64,000 nt of DNA from JALYNX01 sp044867525 (GTDB lineage Bacteria > Actinomycetota > Acidimicrobiia > Spongiisociales > ZC4RG35), in NCBI GenBank assembly GCA_044867525.1, contig JBIOVB010000024.1:5585-69584 (forward strand), written 5' to 3'. Made by a program: the position numbers and the translations under genes. A model generated the notes under the pieces. The model was not told the origin of the DNA and did not search any database. It worked only from the letters and a program-made list of their open reading frames with translations. This document shows, in pieces, positions 35,383 to 43,913 of the stretch. Each line of letters starts with the position of its first letter. The stretch's first letter is position 1.

Positions 35383-37031
35383 AAGCCGGCCAGGTGCTCG
35401 TGGATGAAGCGGACCGCCATCGCCCCTTCGCCGGTCGAGGAGGCGACCCGCTTCACGGAGCCATGACGGACGTCGCCGGCCACGAAGATCCCCGGGACCG
35501 AGGTTTCGAAGGGCAGCGGGGACCTCTGGATGTTCCAGCCCTTGGGGTGGGGACCGCAATCGGAGCCGGAAAGGATGAATCCTCGATCGTCACGGTCGAC
35601 GTCGGCGCCAATCCAATCGGTTCGTGCCGACTGGCCGATGAATATGAACACCGCCCCGGCGGGGACGACCTCGGTCTCACCGCTGTCGAGGTCCTTGAGG
35701 ACCAGTTGTTCGAGGTGGGTGTCACCACGCGCCTCGACGAGTTGGGACCGATAACGGACGAAGATGTTGTCCTCGGCCGCGATCGCATCGATCAGGTACT
35801 GCGACATGAAATCGGCCAAGGTGTCGCCCCTGACCAGGATGGTGACACTGGACCCGAAATGGCCGAGGAACATGGCTGCCTGTCCGGCGGAGTTCCCGGC
35901 GCCGATGATGAACATCGGCTCATCGCGGTGGGCGGCACCCTCGATCCGGGAGGTCCCGTAATAGACCCCGGCTCCGGTCAGGTCCTCGACTCCCGGGGCG
36001 TCGAGCCTGGTGTAGGAGACCCCGGTGGTGATCAGCAACGCCTTGGTGCTGACCTCGGAGCCGTCGCTGAAGCCGACGGTCCGGAACGGGTCGTTCCTGG
36101 TAACCGAGACCACTTCAGAGGGGGTGAGGATCTCAGCCCCGAATCGCGTGGCCTGGGTGACGGCCCGTCGAGCCAGATCGCTGCCGCTGACCCCCTTCGG
36201 AAACCCGAGGTAGTTCTCGATGCGCGAGCTCTGTCCCGCCTGACCGCCGGGAGCCTCGCTCTCGACGAGCAGGGTGGTCAGACCCTCCGAGGCCCCGTAG
36301 ACCGCAGCGGCAAGACCTGCGGGACCGGCCCCCACGATCACAAGGTCGTAGGCAGGCTGGGCCGGTTGGGTCCTCAGACCGATCGCTCCCGCGATGTCCG
36401 ACAGCGAAGGCTGGATCAAGGAGGATCCGTCCGGCAACAAGACAACCGGGAGCAGGGCCGTGCCCACGCCGATGTCTCCGAGGATGACCTCCGCCTCCTC
36501 GTCGGTCCCGACGTCCAAGGACCGATAGGGGACCTGATTCCGGGCGAGAAATGCCCTTGTCTCGTGGGTGGCCCGGCCCCACCGGTTCCCGATCACGGTT
36601 ATCCCCTCGAACCGGGGCACGAAACCGGACCACCAGTCCTCGAGGAGGTCGTCGACGATCGGGTACAACCTCTCCTCGGGCGGGTCCCAGGGTTTCATGA
36701 TGTAGTGGTCGAGGGAGACCTCGTTGATCGCTGCGATGGCCGCCTCGGTGTCGGCGTAGGCCGTGAGCAGGGCCCGCTTGGCATCCGGGATCCGATCGAT
36801 GGTCTGAGCCAGGAATTGGATTCCTGTCATCTCCGGCATTCGCTGGTCGACGAGGAGGAGCGCTATCGGCTCGTTGCGCAGGTTGAGCTCGCGCACCGCC
36901 TCCAGGGCTTCGGCACCAGATGCCGCGGCGACCACCCGATAGTCCTCGCCGTACTGGCGACGTAGGTCCCGCTGTACCGCGCGCAGCACTTCTTGGTCGT
37001 CGTCGACGGTGAGGATTACGGGCTTGGGCAT
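35379..37031 (-). CDS. Response regulator fused to a cysteine-less thioredoxin reductase-like flavoprotein
   Basis: 550 aa in three parts. Residues 1-125 are a receiver with TVDDDQEVL, phospho-Asp in LLVDQRMPEMTG and Lys in YIMKPWDPPEE. Residues 140-220 look like a glutaredoxin/thioredoxin fold without its CxxC. Residues 230-550 are a thioredoxin reductase-type FAD/NAD(P)H enzyme: VIVGAGPAGLAAAVYGASEG, FIIGAGNSAGQAAMFLGHFG and GIFVAGDVRHG. Where the reductase has CATC, this protein reads YYGTSRIEG, and only one Cys is seen overall. It therefore cannot do classical disulfide reduction; a phosphorylation-gated NAD(P)H sensor or oxidase is inferred. Confidence 0.88.
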   Translation of the reverse strand: MPKPVILTVDDDQEVLRAVQRDLRRQYGEDYRVVAAASGAEALEAVRELNLRNEPIALLLVDQRMPEMTGIQFLAQTIDRIPDAKRALLTAYADTEAAIAAINEVSLDHYIMKPWDPPEERLYPIVDDLLEDWWSGFVPRFEGITVIGNRWGRATHETRAFLARNQVPYRSLDVGTDEEAEVILGDIGVGTALLPVVLLPDGSSLIQPSLSDIAGAIGLRTQPAQPAYDLVIVGAGPAGLAAAVYGASEGLTTLLVESEAPGGQAGQSSRIENYLGFPKGVSGSDLARRAVTQATRFGAEILTPSEVVSVTRNDPFRTVGFSDGSEVSTKALLITTGVSYTRLDAPGVEDLTGAGVYYGTSRIEGAAHRDEPMFIIGAGNSAGQAAMFLGHFGSSVTILVRGDTLADFMSQYLIDAIAAEDNIFVRYRSQLVEARGDTHLEQLVLKDLDSGETEVVPAGAVFIFIGQSARTDWIGADVDRDDRGFILSGSDCGPHPKGWNIQRSPLPFETSVPGIFVAGDVRHGSVKRVASSTGEGAMAVRFIHEHLAGL

Positions 37032-37035
37032 CTGC

Positions 37036-37308
37036 TCAGATGAAGCGGTCGTCCGGGTAACACCATCTCCAGACCTCGCCAGGCTCGAAACTGCGCACTA
37101 TCGCGTGCTCGGTTGCCGCTGCGTGCTTGCGGGCATGTGTGTTCTTCGACTGGTCACAGCAGCCGACGTTCCCACATACCAGGCAGAGACGGAGATGGAC
37201 CCAGGTGTCACCGACGGCGAGGCACTCTCCGCAACCCTCACCGGCCGCCTCTACCTCCTGGATCATGTCCACGTGCTCGCACGGGGCCAGCTCACGTTGC
37301 CAGGACAT
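37036..37308 (-). CDS. UBP-type zinc finger protein
   Basis: 90 aa consisting almost wholly of a zf-UBP domain: a Cys-His lead (LAPCEHVDMI), GCGECLAVGDTWVHLRLCLV, the C-x2-C VCGNVGCCD, the His cluster HARKHAAATEHAIVRS and the aromatic end VWRWCYPDDRF. In eukaryotes the fold binds ubiquitin C-termini; bacteria lack ubiquitin, so the ligand is unknown. ATG 37308 has GGGAGG 9 nt upstream. It is the first gene of a three-gene operon, ending 4 bp before the fused regulator start. Confidence 0.88.
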   Translation of the reverse strand: MSWQRELAPCEHVDMIQEVEAAGEGCGECLAVGDTWVHLRLCLVCGNVGCCDQSKNTHARKHAAATEHAIVRSFEPGEVWRWCYPDDRFI

Positions 37309-37390
37309 GATTGCGAATCCTCCCTTGACCGACGATCGACGCAAATCTAGGCCCTCTGCCCGCCGCGGGGCGCCGGGGCTTGCTCGCTCC

Positions 37391-37396
37391 TAGGCT
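37391..37396 (+). promoter_or_regulatory. Putative -10 box TAGGCT for fabH
   Basis: TAGGCT ends 6 nt before ATG 37403, with no ribosome site, giving a probable leaderless mRNA. Confidence 0.45.
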
Positions 37397-37402
37397 CTGC
37401 GA

Positions 37403-38380
37403 ATGGTGGCGATCATCGGGTTCGGCGGGTATGTGCCGGCGCGGATCATGACCAACGAAGAATGGGCGGAGTTGGTCGACACGTCCGACGAGTGGATCAC
37501 CCAGAGAACCGGGATCAAGCGTCGCCGGGTGGCCGCGCCCGACGAGACCACGCTCACCCTCGCCGCCAACGCCGCGGAGTCGGCGATCAAGGACGCGGGG
37601 CTGATTCCCGCCGACATCGGCGAGATCATCGTCGCCACCGACACCCCCGAGCTGTACACCCCGGACACTGCCGCGCTCCTCCAGGACCGGCTGGGCTGTG
37701 ATCACGTGCCCGCCTATGACCTCGGCGGCAGCGGCTGTGCCGGGTTCGTTCAAGCGCTCGACATCGCAAGGGCCCGCATCACGTTCGCTCCGAGGAACAC
37801 CCTGGTGGTGGGTGTCGAGCTGATAACCAGGCTCATCGACTGGACAGACCGGGCCACCGCGGTCCTCTTCGGGGATGGCGCAGGTGCTGTGGTGCTCGGA
37901 CCGGATCGGGGTCGCGCCGAGCTGCTCGACGTGGTGTCGGGCACGGATGGCGCCCTGGCCGACATCCTGACCCTGGCCACGGGCGGCACCCGCAACCCTT
38001 TCAACGCGGAGGCGCTGGCCACCGGCGCCCACAAGAGATTGGTGATGGACGGTCGCCGGGTGTTCGTCGAGGCAGTGCAGCGAATGGGCTCGTCGGTTGA
38101 GGACCTGCTGAGCCGAATCGGCCGCACCACCGACGAGGTCGCCCTGGTGATCCCTCACCAGGCCAACTTGCGGATCATCGAGGCGATCCGGAAACGCCTT
38201 GGGCTCCGGGACGATCAGGTCTACGTCAACATCCACGAATACGGGAACACCGGGTCGGCCACTGTGCCTTTCGCCCTCTCGGAGGCGATGGGCAGCGGTC
38301 GCATCAGAGAAGGTGACCTGGTGGTGCTCACGGCATTCGGAGCCGGCCTCCACTGGGCGTCGGCGGCACTCCAGTTCTGA
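37403..38380 (+). CDS. fabH: 3-oxoacyl-ACP synthase III (FabH-type)
   Basis: 325 aa thiolase-fold enzyme. The catalytic triad is clear: Cys112 (GGSGCAGF), His252 (IPHQAN) and Asn282 (EYGNTGSAT). The opening DTSDEWITQRTGIKRRR is typical of FabH. It condenses acetyl-CoA or another acyl-CoA starter with malonyl-ACP to begin fatty-acid synthesis, or initiates a lipid or polyketide path. No other fab genes are adjacent, so it may be an accessory FabH. A very long hairpin follows. Confidence 0.93.
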   Translation: MVAIIGFGGYVPARIMTNEEWAELVDTSDEWITQRTGIKRRRVAAPDETTLTLAANAAESAIKDAGLIPADIGEIIVATDTPELYTPDTAALLQDRLGCDHVPAYDLGGSGCAGFVQALDIARARITFAPRNTLVVGVELITRLIDWTDRATAVLFGDGAGAVVLGPDRGRAELLDVVSGTDGALADILTLATGGTRNPFNAEALATGAHKRLVMDGRRVFVEAVQRMGSSVEDLLSRIGRTTDEVALVIPHQANLRIIEAIRKRLGLRDDQVYVNIHEYGNTGSATVPFALSEAMGSGRIREGDLVVLTAFGAGLHWASAALQF

Positions 38381-38388
38381 TCGATATC

Positions 38389-38435
38389 AAATTGAGGGCA
38401 GGAGCATTCGTCACGAATGCTCCTGCCCTCAATTT
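38389..38435. terminator. 47-bp perfect hairpin, bidirectional terminator
   Basis: The left arm 38389-38411 and right arm 38413-38435 are perfect 23-nt complements around a single central base. The outer AAATT/AATTT ends supply U-rich tails in both directions. It lies between convergent fabH and the response regulator, whose last codons fall in the right arm. Confidence 0.8.
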
Positions 38436-39088
38436 CGGGGGCGCTCGTCGTCGGGTCTGACGTAGCCCTGGTCATATGCCAGCGCCGTCAACTCGTGGCG
38501 TGATGCAACGCTCAGCTTCTCGAAGATGTGAGCCATGTGGTTCTCCAGGGTCTTGACCCGGATTCCCATTCGGGACGCAGTCTCTCGATAGGTGTAACCC
38601 CGGGCGATCAGGTTCACCACCTCCCGCTCCCGTGGGGTGAGCCGCGAGATCGAAGACTCGGCCACGATGTCCTCGTCGATGTCGAGCAGGTAGCCGGCGA
38701 CGTCGGGTGAAACCGGGCGCGCCCCCTCATATGTCTGGTAGATCAGAGCGGGAAGGTCGGTGCCCAGCGTCGTCTTCGTGATGTACCCGTCGACACCTGC
38801 CTCCATGAGACGGGCTACGTCCTCCCGCGACGTGGAGACGGTGAGTGCCATGAAACGGACATCGGGCTGTCCGGGTCGCACGGCGTCGATCACCGAGGCC
38901 CCGCCGCCTCCGGGGAGCTTCACGTCGAGGACCACCAGTTGTGGTGCTCGCTCCCTGATGAGCTCGATGGCGCTGTCCACATTGTCGGCCTCGCCGACGA
39001 TGTCGAAGGACTGGTCGAGGAGCGCCCGCATCCCGGCTCGCACCACATCGTGATCGTCGACGAGGAGGATGCGCAGCTGGTCGTCCAC
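38429..39088 (-). CDS. NarL/FixJ-family response regulator
   Basis: 219 aa. The N-terminal receiver has LLVDDHDVV, phospho-Asp in LVVLDVKLPGGGG and Lys in YITKTTLG. The C-terminal LuxR-type HTH is LTPREREVVNLIARGYTYRE followed by GIRVKTLENHMAHIFEKL. It pairs with the sensor kinase 3 bp upstream in the same operon. Targets are unknown. Its 3' end is embedded in the long terminator hairpin. Confidence 0.93.
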   Translation of the reverse strand: MDDQLRILLVDDHDVVRAGMRALLDQSFDIVGEADNVDSAIELIRERAPQLVVLDVKLPGGGGASVIDAVRPGQPDVRFMALTVSTSREDVARLMEAGVDGYITKTTLGTDLPALIYQTYEGARPVSPDVAGYLLDIDEDIVAESSISRLTPREREVVNLIARGYTYRETASRMGIRVKTLENHMAHIFEKLSVASRHELTALAYDQGYVRPDDERPRN

Positions 39089-39091
39089 TGG

Positions 39092-40213
39092 TCAGACCTC
39101 GACGGTGATCTTGATCTCGGTTCCTGCTTCGTGGTTGGAATCGATGTCCACGACGCCACCAACCCCTTCGACTCTCTTCGCCAGGCGCTCGTGGACTCGG
39201 GCTCGCATCCCGTCGTTGATGAAGCCCGATCCACGATCCCGGACATGGATGTGGGCGTCGCCGTTGTTGAACTCGGCGTAGAGCGCGATATTGGGCGACC
39301 CGGAGTGCTTGGCAGCGTTGGCCAATGCCTCTCGGGCGGCTTCGATTGCAGCAGCGAGACTCGGGCTGAGCTGGGCGTCATCCCGGATCACCGCCTCGAT
39401 CTCAACCCGGTGGGTGTCTTCGATCTCGTCGCGCACCGCCAACAGGGATGCCCGGAAGCTATTGGGGAATTCGGAGCGCCATTCTTCGATGTTGCGGCGG
39501 AGCTCGCGTTCCTGGCGCCTGGCCAGGTATCTCGACTGGGCGGGGTCGTCGGCACCCATCCGGATGGCGTGGAGGGTCTGCAACACCGAGTCGTGCAAAC
39601 GGTCGGCGAGGACAGCTCGCTGCTCGTGGAGGAGAACCACGGCCTGCTCCTCGGCGAGACGGGCCTGTGCTTCCTGACGGGCTATGTCGTAGTCCCGCAG
39701 CTTGTCGAAGGTCCATCCCACGATTGCTCCCACGACGAAGAAGATGACGCTTCCCGCTGCCCTCACAGCACCGAGTTCGGCGATGACGTGAACCAGGAAC
39801 TGTTCGACACCGAGCACCAGGGCGGCAAGCAGCGAGCCGGGCAAGCCTCCCACCAGCGCCCCGGTGAACACCAAGGAGAGCGGAAGCCCGCCGTGGAACA
39901 GCTCTTCGGCGCCGGATGCCACCGAGGCGGCCCCGATGGCGAGCATGGCGACCGCGTCGAGCAGGAACCACCCCATCGACGACATCGCCTGGGGATGGGC
40001 ATGTGCCATGTACCACGTGAGCAGGGTCCAGGAGACAGCCAAGCCGGCCGCGGCGTACACGATCCAAATCGTCGGCGGCGGGTCGACGGCGATGGTTATC
40101 GCCACCAGGATCAGCATCCAGATCAGGCCCAGGAAGCGGAAGAGGACCACCATTCGACGCAGGGTGGTCTCCAATTCGGGACTGCCCCGGTGTCGGAATC
40201 TGGCGGCGATCAT
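39092..40213 (-). CDS. LiaS/NarX-type membrane sensor histidine kinase
   Basis: 373 aa. About six transmembrane helices occupy residues 20-170. Then a coiled coil leads to HisKA_3 with the phospho-His in LADRLHDSVLQTLHAI. The HATPase has EALANAAKHSGSPN, and the glycine-rich box is reduced (RDRGSGF). It would phosphorylate the adjacent NarL-type regulator, likely in response to membrane or envelope stress (inference). ATG 40213 is favoured because TAGCTT (-10 box at 40227-40222) ends 8 nt before it; a longer frame upstream encodes a proline-rich, unlikely leader. Confidence 0.88.
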   Translation of the reverse strand: MIAARFRHRGSPELETTLRRMVVLFRFLGLIWMLILVAITIAVDPPPTIWIVYAAAGLAVSWTLLTWYMAHAHPQAMSSMGWFLLDAVAMLAIGAASVASGAEELFHGGLPLSLVFTGALVGGLPGSLLAALVLGVEQFLVHVIAELGAVRAAGSVIFFVVGAIVGWTFDKLRDYDIARQEAQARLAEEQAVVLLHEQRAVLADRLHDSVLQTLHAIRMGADDPAQSRYLARRQERELRRNIEEWRSEFPNSFRASLLAVRDEIEDTHRVEIEAVIRDDAQLSPSLAAAIEAAREALANAAKHSGSPNIALYAEFNNGDAHIHVRDRGSGFINDGMRARVHERLAKRVEGVGGVVDIDSNHEAGTEIKITVEV

Positions 40214-40221
40214 TGGCGTCG

Positions 40222-40227
40222 AAGCTA
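40222..40227 (-). promoter_or_regulatory. Putative -10 box TAGCTT for the sensor kinase operon
   Basis: Read on the minus strand, TAGCTT ends 8 nt before ATG 40213. This supports the shorter start and a leaderless transcript. Confidence 0.4.
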
Positions 40228-40309
40228 GTGGTTGAGGCGGGGGTGGGGGACCGGGGATCGCAAATTCTCGCATGGTGTGACCGAACCCTCGACCCGAAAC
40301 GAAGGCCGA

Positions 40310-40333
40310 GGGGGACCGTCGAAACGGTCCCCC
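40310..40333. other. Stable hairpin with tetraloop upstream of the sensor kinase
   Basis: GGGGGACCGT (40310-40319) and ACGGTCCCCC (40324-40333) form a perfect 10-bp stem; on the minus strand the loop is TTCG. The 40214-40531 gap otherwise holds only the terminator at 40464-40492. Confidence 0.5.
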
Positions 40334-40463
40334 CGCGGATCCCCATTGTCGCTTCGAGGGACGTGGTTTCCCTGAAGTCCCTTGGCCATCATCGTGTCGG
40401 TCCCGGGAATCCGGTATGGGGGATGTTCCCCCCATCCCCGACCCTGTCCCGAGAGGAAAAGGA

Positions 40464-40492
40464 GCACGGCCACCGTTAGCCGGTGGCCGTGC
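40464..40492 (-). terminator. Terminator of the small membrane protein gene
   Basis: A 12-bp perfect stem (40464-40475 with 40481-40492) and 5-nt loop is followed on the minus strand by a CCTTTTCC tract. Confidence 0.75.
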
Positions 40493-40531
40493 CTGTCAGC
40501 TTCGAGCCCTTGGAGCCCGTCGCAAGAAGAT

Positions 40532-40801
40532 TCAGATGATTTGGCCGATGACCGGAATCGCCACCATGACGGCTCCGAGAGTGGTGAGTCTGATGACGGT
40601 CGGCTTGAGGGCGGCGCGGATCGAGGTAGCGGCCAACGCCACTCCGAGGAGTATGAAGACCCACAGGCCGTCGGTGCCCATGCTCGCCAGCAGTAGGACC
40701 AGGGTGGCCAGCATCAGGCCGATCATGGCGACAAGGGCACGGGTGACCTTGCCGATCGGATGGGATGCCCAGTCTTCGACGAATGCGTTCGCTGTGGTCA
40801 T
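40532..40801 (-). CDS. Small hypothetical membrane protein
   Basis: 89 aa. About three hydrophobic segments are visible (residues 20-40, 45-60 and 70-88) after a polar N-terminus, MTTANAFVEDWASHPIG. No family is recognised. It has its own terminator and lies between the kinase operon and a FAD enzyme. Probably an inner-membrane protein of unknown role. Confidence 0.65.
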   Translation of the reverse strand: MTTANAFVEDWASHPIGKVTRALVAMIGLMLATLVLLLASMGTDGLWVFILLGVALAATSIRAALKPTVIRLTTLGAVMVAIPVIGQII

Positions 40802-40852
40802 AACCCCAGCGTTATCGGCGGCAATTGGCGATTTCTTTATGGGGCCGACGGC

Positions 40853-42253
40853 CTAGAGGCTGTCTTCGAGGGCGGCGCGGGCCGCGTAGAAACCACACAT
40901 CCCATGAACCCCGGCACCGGGAGGCGTGGCCGACGAGCACAGGAACAGCCCCTCTCCGATCCGATAGGGCCCGGTCGTCCCCAACTGAAACACCCTTCGG
41001 GGCCCGAACCCTCCACCGGCGATGTCACCCCCGACGTAATTGGGGTTGTGGGCCTCGAGGCCCTTCGCGTCCATCGTGTGCCGGTTGACGACTAGATCCT
41101 TGAACCCGGGAGCGAAGCGCTCGATCTGGGCCTCGATGGCTTCCGTCATGTCGATCGTCGAGCCATTGGGGACATGGGTATAGCCCCATGCGGTGTGTTT
41201 CCCGCTGGGAGCACGGCTCGAATCGAATGCAGATGGTTGGGAGACGAGGACAAAGGGGCGGTCGGGATGCCGACCCTGGTGGACGGCGTCCTCGGCAGCC
41301 GTCACTTCCTCCCAGGTGCCTCCGACATGCACCGTCCCCGCCCGAGGGCTGGTGTCGTCCAGCCACGGAATCGGGCCGTCGAGAGCCCAGTCGACCTTGA
41401 AGACCGCCGGCCCGCCCTTCCAGGCCAGGAGTCTGCGCCGGTGCCGCGGGTCGATCCGCTCACCGGCGATTCGGAGCGCGGATGGGGGCATGACATCGAG
41501 GACGACAGCTCGGGTCGAAGGAAGCTGATCCAGGGACGAGATCAGCCGATCGGTTTCGATCGTCCCGCCGTCGTCGGTCACGACCTTCGCCAGCGCATCC
41601 GCCACCCGCTGTGACCCCCCGGCTACGAGCGGCCAACCGTAGGCGTGCCCCACGACCCCGAATAGGAGAGCTACCCCCCCGGTCAACGGTGAACTGAACG
41701 GGGCGATGGCATGACCGGCCAGACCGGAGAGAAGAGCGCGCGCTCTCTCATTCGAGAAGCCGGAGGCAATGGTCGAGGCGGGAAGCGCCCCCCTGGTGGC
41801 GAGCCGGATGAAACTCCTCGGGTTCTTGGGGATGGGTGACAAGGGCGCCAGGTAGTCCTCGATCACCGCATCGGCGGATTCGACCAGGGGCCGCATGATT
41901 CGCAGATAGCGATCACCGTCTTCATCGAAGCCGGCGGCCGTCTCCTCCAGCTCGCGCCACAGAGCGGCAGACCGCCCCCCGTCCAGGGGGTGAGACAAGG
42001 GCAAATCGGGCTGGATCCACTCCACGTCGAGCCGGAGGTCTCTGAAGAAGGGGGATGAGATGCCCATCGGGTGGATCGCGGAGCAGACATCGTGGAGAAA
42101 GCCCGGCAGCGTCAGCGATTCGGTTCTGGTGCCGCCCCCGATAGTCGGCCCCTGTTCCACCACCAGGACCTTGCGGCCGGCACGGGTCAACTCTGCCGCA
42201 GCTGCAAGGCCGTTGGGGCCGGCGCCGACCACAACTGCGTCGTATTCGGACAT
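40853..42253 (-). CDS. CrtI/PYROXD2-like FAD-dependent oxidoreductase
   Basis: 466 aa of the phytoene desaturase-like NAD(P)/FAD family. The N-terminal dinucleotide motif is VVVGAGPNGLAAAAELTRAG with VLVVEQGPTIGGGTRTES. The C-terminal signature is GEGLFLCSSATPPGAGVHGM. Carotenoid desaturases share this fold, but no carotenoid genes are nearby and the sequence resembles the PYROXD2-type branch of unknown substrate. It appears monocistronic and is divergent from an SDR gene. Confidence 0.87.
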   Translation of the reverse strand: MSEYDAVVVGAGPNGLAAAAELTRAGRKVLVVEQGPTIGGGTRTESLTLPGFLHDVCSAIHPMGISSPFFRDLRLDVEWIQPDLPLSHPLDGGRSAALWRELEETAAGFDEDGDRYLRIMRPLVESADAVIEDYLAPLSPIPKNPRSFIRLATRGALPASTIASGFSNERARALLSGLAGHAIAPFSSPLTGGVALLFGVVGHAYGWPLVAGGSQRVADALAKVVTDDGGTIETDRLISSLDQLPSTRAVVLDVMPPSALRIAGERIDPRHRRRLLAWKGGPAVFKVDWALDGPIPWLDDTSPRAGTVHVGGTWEEVTAAEDAVHQGRHPDRPFVLVSQPSAFDSSRAPSGKHTAWGYTHVPNGSTIDMTEAIEAQIERFAPGFKDLVVNRHTMDAKGLEAHNPNYVGGDIAGGGFGPRRVFQLGTTGPYRIGEGLFLCSSATPPGAGVHGMCGFYAARAALEDSL

Positions 42254-42339
42254 CAGCGTTGATTGTGGCGCGAACGCCTTCCTTCCCAGGTCTCGCCCCG
42301 GGCTCGCGATCGTCGCCGCTCTGCTACAACCGCCGGAGA

Positions 42340-43131
42340 TTGAGACTCAGAGACCGGGTGATCCTCGTCACCGGCGCTTCGGGCATCGCCGGAGCCGGCG
42401 CCAGGCTGTTCGCGACCGAGGGGGCGTCGGTGTTCATCGTCGCCATCGAAGAGGCGCAGTGCGCAACCCTGGCGGGGTCGCTATCCAAGGCTGTTGGTGC
42501 CGAAGCCGGGTACGCAGTCGCCGATCTCACCGTGGAGCTCGAGGCCGAGTCGGCGTTCGCAGAGTGCGTGTCGCGTTTCGGGAGGATCGACGGGGTGCTC
42601 GCCGCGGCCGGCTCCAGTGGCCGGAGATTTGGGGACGGAACGACCGCGGAGATACCGGGTTCTGGATGGGAGCGGACTGTCGAAGCCAATCTCGTCCCTC
42701 CCTTTCTCGCGGCGCGCGAGGCGGTCCGGGTCATGGCCCCTAGGGCCGGGGGCAAGGGCGGATCGATCGTGCTCTTGGGGAGTGTGCTCGCCAGCCATCC
42801 GTCGGACCTGTTCCAGACCCACGCCTATGCCGCGGCCAAGGGTGGGATCGTGGCCCTGAGCCGCGCCATGGCGTCGGCCCACGCCGCAGACGGGATCCGG
42901 GTAAACGTGCTCGCTCCGGGGTTAGTGCGGACACCGATGTCGGAGAGGGCGGCCAACGATCCCGATACCGTCGCCTACGCCCGCGTCAAGCAGCCCTTGG
43001 CCGGCGGCTTCCTCGATCCCGACGACGTCGCCAGGGCCGCCCTTTTCCTGCTCTCAGACGATTCGTCGCGTATCACCGGTCAAGTGCTCGAGGTCGACGG
43101 GGGCTGGGGCGTCACCGAGGCCAGGGCCTGA
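42340..43131 (+). CDS. Short-chain dehydrogenase/reductase
   Basis: 263 aa. Classical SDR features: cofactor motif VTGASGIAGAGARLFATEG, LAAAGSSG in place of NNAG, catalytic Ser in LLGSVLASH, Tyr and Lys in HAYAAAKGG, and the end SSRITGQVLEVDGGWGV. It oxidises or reduces a hydroxyl/ketone with NAD(P). The start is uncertain: TTG 42340 gives the usual short lead before the Rossmann strand; GTG 42358 is another choice. It lies upstream of the deoC operator and may be a separate unit. Confidence 0.88.
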   Translation: MRLRDRVILVTGASGIAGAGARLFATEGASVFIVAIEEAQCATLAGSLSKAVGAEAGYAVADLTVELEAESAFAECVSRFGRIDGVLAAAGSSGRRFGDGTTAEIPGSGWERTVEANLVPPFLAAREAVRVMAPRAGGKGGSIVLLGSVLASHPSDLFQTHAYAAAKGGIVALSRAMASAHAADGIRVNVLAPGLVRTPMSERAANDPDTVAYARVKQPLAGGFLDPDDVARAALFLLSDDSSRITGQVLEVDGGWGVTEARA

Positions 43132-43169
43132 TCGGGGGCCGCGGGTCCGGCTCCGAGACTCGTGCAACT

Positions 43170-43179
43170 TGTCTAGACA
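43170..43179. promoter_or_regulatory. GntR/HutC-type operator before deoC
   Basis: TGTCTAGACA is a perfect 10-bp palindrome 30 bp before the deoC start. It fits the TGTNTANACA form of GntR/HutC sites and matches the element at 45564-45573 at eight of ten positions. Confidence 0.65.
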
Positions 43180-43208
43180 TATCTCGATATCCGGGCGACA
43201 CTTGACCG

Positions 43209-43913
43209 ATGGAGCCCACTGCCCTCACAGTGTTCGATGTCACCTACGAGCAACTTGCGGGGACTATCGACCATTCCCTGCTCAAGCCGCAACTGACCCT
43301 GAGTGAGGTCTCTGCCGGATGTGCGATTGCTGCGAGCTACGAGGTGGCTTCGGTATGTGTGCGACCCGCAGATGTGCCGCTGGCTGCAAAGGAGCTCGCG
43401 GGGACCGCGGTGGCCGTTGGCACCGTGGTCGCTTTCCCGCATGGCGACAGCGCGACCGGGATCAAGATCGTCGAGGCCCGCCGCGCCATCGATGACGGTG
43501 CCGTGGAGCTGGACATGGTGCTCAATATCGGATGGCTCCTCTCCGGGGCCTACGCGGATGTGGAGAGCGACATCAGGGCAGTCGTCGAGGAGTCCGGCGG
43601 CGATGCCATCGTCAAGGTGATCCTGGAGAACGCCTACCTCGACGACTCGGAGAAGGTGAAGGCGTGTCAGCTGGTGGAGGCGGCGGGGGCCGACTATGTG
43701 AAGACCTCGACCGGCTATGCCCCCTCGGGAGCGACCCTTGAGGACCTGCGGCTGATGCGGGCCAGCGTCGGACCTTCCGTCAAGGTGAAAGCTGCACATG
43801 GAGTGCGCACCCTCGATGCGCTGCTCGCAGTGATCGAAGCGGGGGCCGATCGTTGCGGGGCAACGGCCACAGCGGCCATGCTCGACGACTACCGGAGCCG
43901 GGTCACGGGCTGA
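43209..43913 (+). CDS. deoC: Deoxyribose-phosphate aldolase (DeoC-type)
   Basis: 234 aa TIM barrel class I aldolase. The Schiff-base Lys155 is in ADYVKTSTGY; Asp102 (ELDMVLNIG) and Lys184 (VKVKAAHGVRT) complete the proton relay seen in DeoC. It splits 2-deoxyribose 5-phosphate, or a related sugar phosphate, to acetaldehyde and a triose phosphate. Context with amino-sugar genes means the substrate may differ from deoxyribose (inference). It is convergent with the ROK kinase, overlapping by 11 bp. A GntR-type palindrome lies in its promoter. Confidence 0.9.
   Translation: MEPTALTVFDVTYEQLAGTIDHSLLKPQLTLSEVSAGCAIAASYEVASVCVRPADVPLAAKELAGTAVAVGTVVAFPHGDSATGIKIVEARRAIDDGAVELDMVLNIGWLLSGAYADVESDIRAVVEESGGDAIVKVILENAYLDDSEKVKACQLVEAAGADYVKTSTGYAPSGATLEDLRLMRASVGPSVKVKAAHGVRTLDALLAVIEAGADRCGATATAAMLDDYRSRVTG

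Noticed and set aside
35394..36965. 523-aa frame antisense to the fused regulator
   Set aside because: Gly/Asp/Arg-rich shadow with no domain.
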